Shown: piece by piece, positions 22,380 to 22,442 of the stretch | Position numbering within the stretch: the stretch's first letter is position 1 | Layout: every line of letters begins with the position of its first letter | DNA from: Promethearchaeota archaeon | GTDB taxonomy: Archaea > Asgardarchaeota > Lokiarchaeia > Sigyniarchaeales > SOKP01 | Assembly (NCBI GenBank): GCA_019058135.1 | Contig: JAHLWE010000527.1 | Location: 1-22,442 of the forward strand | Length of the DNA: 22,442 nucleotides | Reading direction: 5' to 3' | The notes under the pieces: model-generated | The model's database searches: none | The model's input: only the letters and a program-made list of their open reading frames with translations | What the model was told of the DNA's origin: nothing | Translations under genes and position numbers: made by a program

Positions 22380-22442
22380 ATGTCCGAAGAAGATTTTCTT
22401 TCCGCTAAAGCCTTGGTCGTAGATAATGGAACTGGTATTTCA
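22380..22442 (+). CDS. actin (Asgard actin), N-terminus only, cut by window end
   Basis: The ATG at 22380-22382 opens 21 codons to the edge: MSEEDFLSAKALVVDNGTGIS. ALVVDNGTG is the first phosphate-binding loop of the actin family, matching eukaryotic actin ALVVDNGSG and distinct from bacterial MreB/FtsA openings. The Ser-Glu-Glu N-terminus is also actin-like. This is consistent with a lokiactin-type cytoskeletal ATPase. With only 21 residues the actin versus Arp question cannot be settled. Its long upstream region suggests its own promoter. Confidence 0.85.
   Translation, partial: MSEEDFLSAKALVVDNGTGIS

Noticed and set aside
1..22442. tRNA, rRNA or CRISPR features
   Set aside because: No GC-rich island with a cloverleaf pattern, no rRNA-like stretch and no regularly spaced repeat array was seen on either strand. 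A covariance-model scan was not possible.

Overview
The window looks like a piece of an Asgard archaeal (Promethearchaeota) genome, probably from a low-GC, Lokiarchaeia-like lineage. The archaeal markers are an Sm-like protein, a RIO2 kinase, aEF-1beta with its zinc-ribbon partner, an archaeal-type tyrosyl-tRNA synthetase and a four-subunit pyruvate:ferredoxin oxidoreductase. The eukaryote-like signals are an actin N-terminus running off the right edge, a PPP-family phosphatase, a tandem-SH3 protein and a probable gelsolin-like domain on a membrane protein. MutS and MutL are bacterial-type. The lineage call is inference; no 16S or ribosomal protein is present. Intergenic DNA is very AT-rich, and I see no tRNA, rRNA, CRISPR array or IS element.

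Layout. 1-82: tail of an unknown gene. 184-1480 (+): PPP phosphatase and tandem-SH3 protein. 1493-3850: a gamma-glutamylcyclotransferase-like protein (-), an Sm-like protein (-), a methyltransferase (+) and RIO2 (-). 3963-7926 (-): the por cluster, read porC-porD-porA-porB and followed 37 nt later by the gelsolin-like membrane protein gene. 8077-8913 (-): an alpha/beta hydrolase. 9097-13728 (+): mutS and a mutL that is split at its domain boundary by one in-frame TAA. 13764-14255 (-): aEF-1beta preceded by a 53-residue four-CxxC zinc ribbon. 14500-16939 (+): a secreted, C-terminally anchored hydrolase-like protein, an unknown zinc/winged-helix protein and a HAD phosphatase. 17259-19807 (+): one large broken gene. 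19872-21008 (+): tyrS. 21058-21960 (-): a radical SAM protein. 22380 to the end (+): the start of an actin gene.

How they work together. The por genes make one enzyme complex feeding acetyl-CoA and reduced ferredoxin into metabolism. mutS and mutL form a mismatch-repair operon. Sm-like, RIO2, EF-1beta/zinc ribbon and TyrRS are housekeeping RNA and translation functions. Actin, the gelsolin-like protein, SH3 and PPP genes are the eukaryote-like cell-biology component.

The parts most worth a second look are: (1) the broken 2.5-kb gene, with two in-frame TAG codons (one exactly where a sister repeat has TGG) and a frameshift in a poly-A run, and three different tandem repeat families ahead of a nuclease-like domain; (2) mutL split exactly between its ATPase and endonuclease halves; (3) the gelsolin-like domain joined to a multi-pass membrane region; (4) a MutS whose mismatch-reading Phe is Leu.
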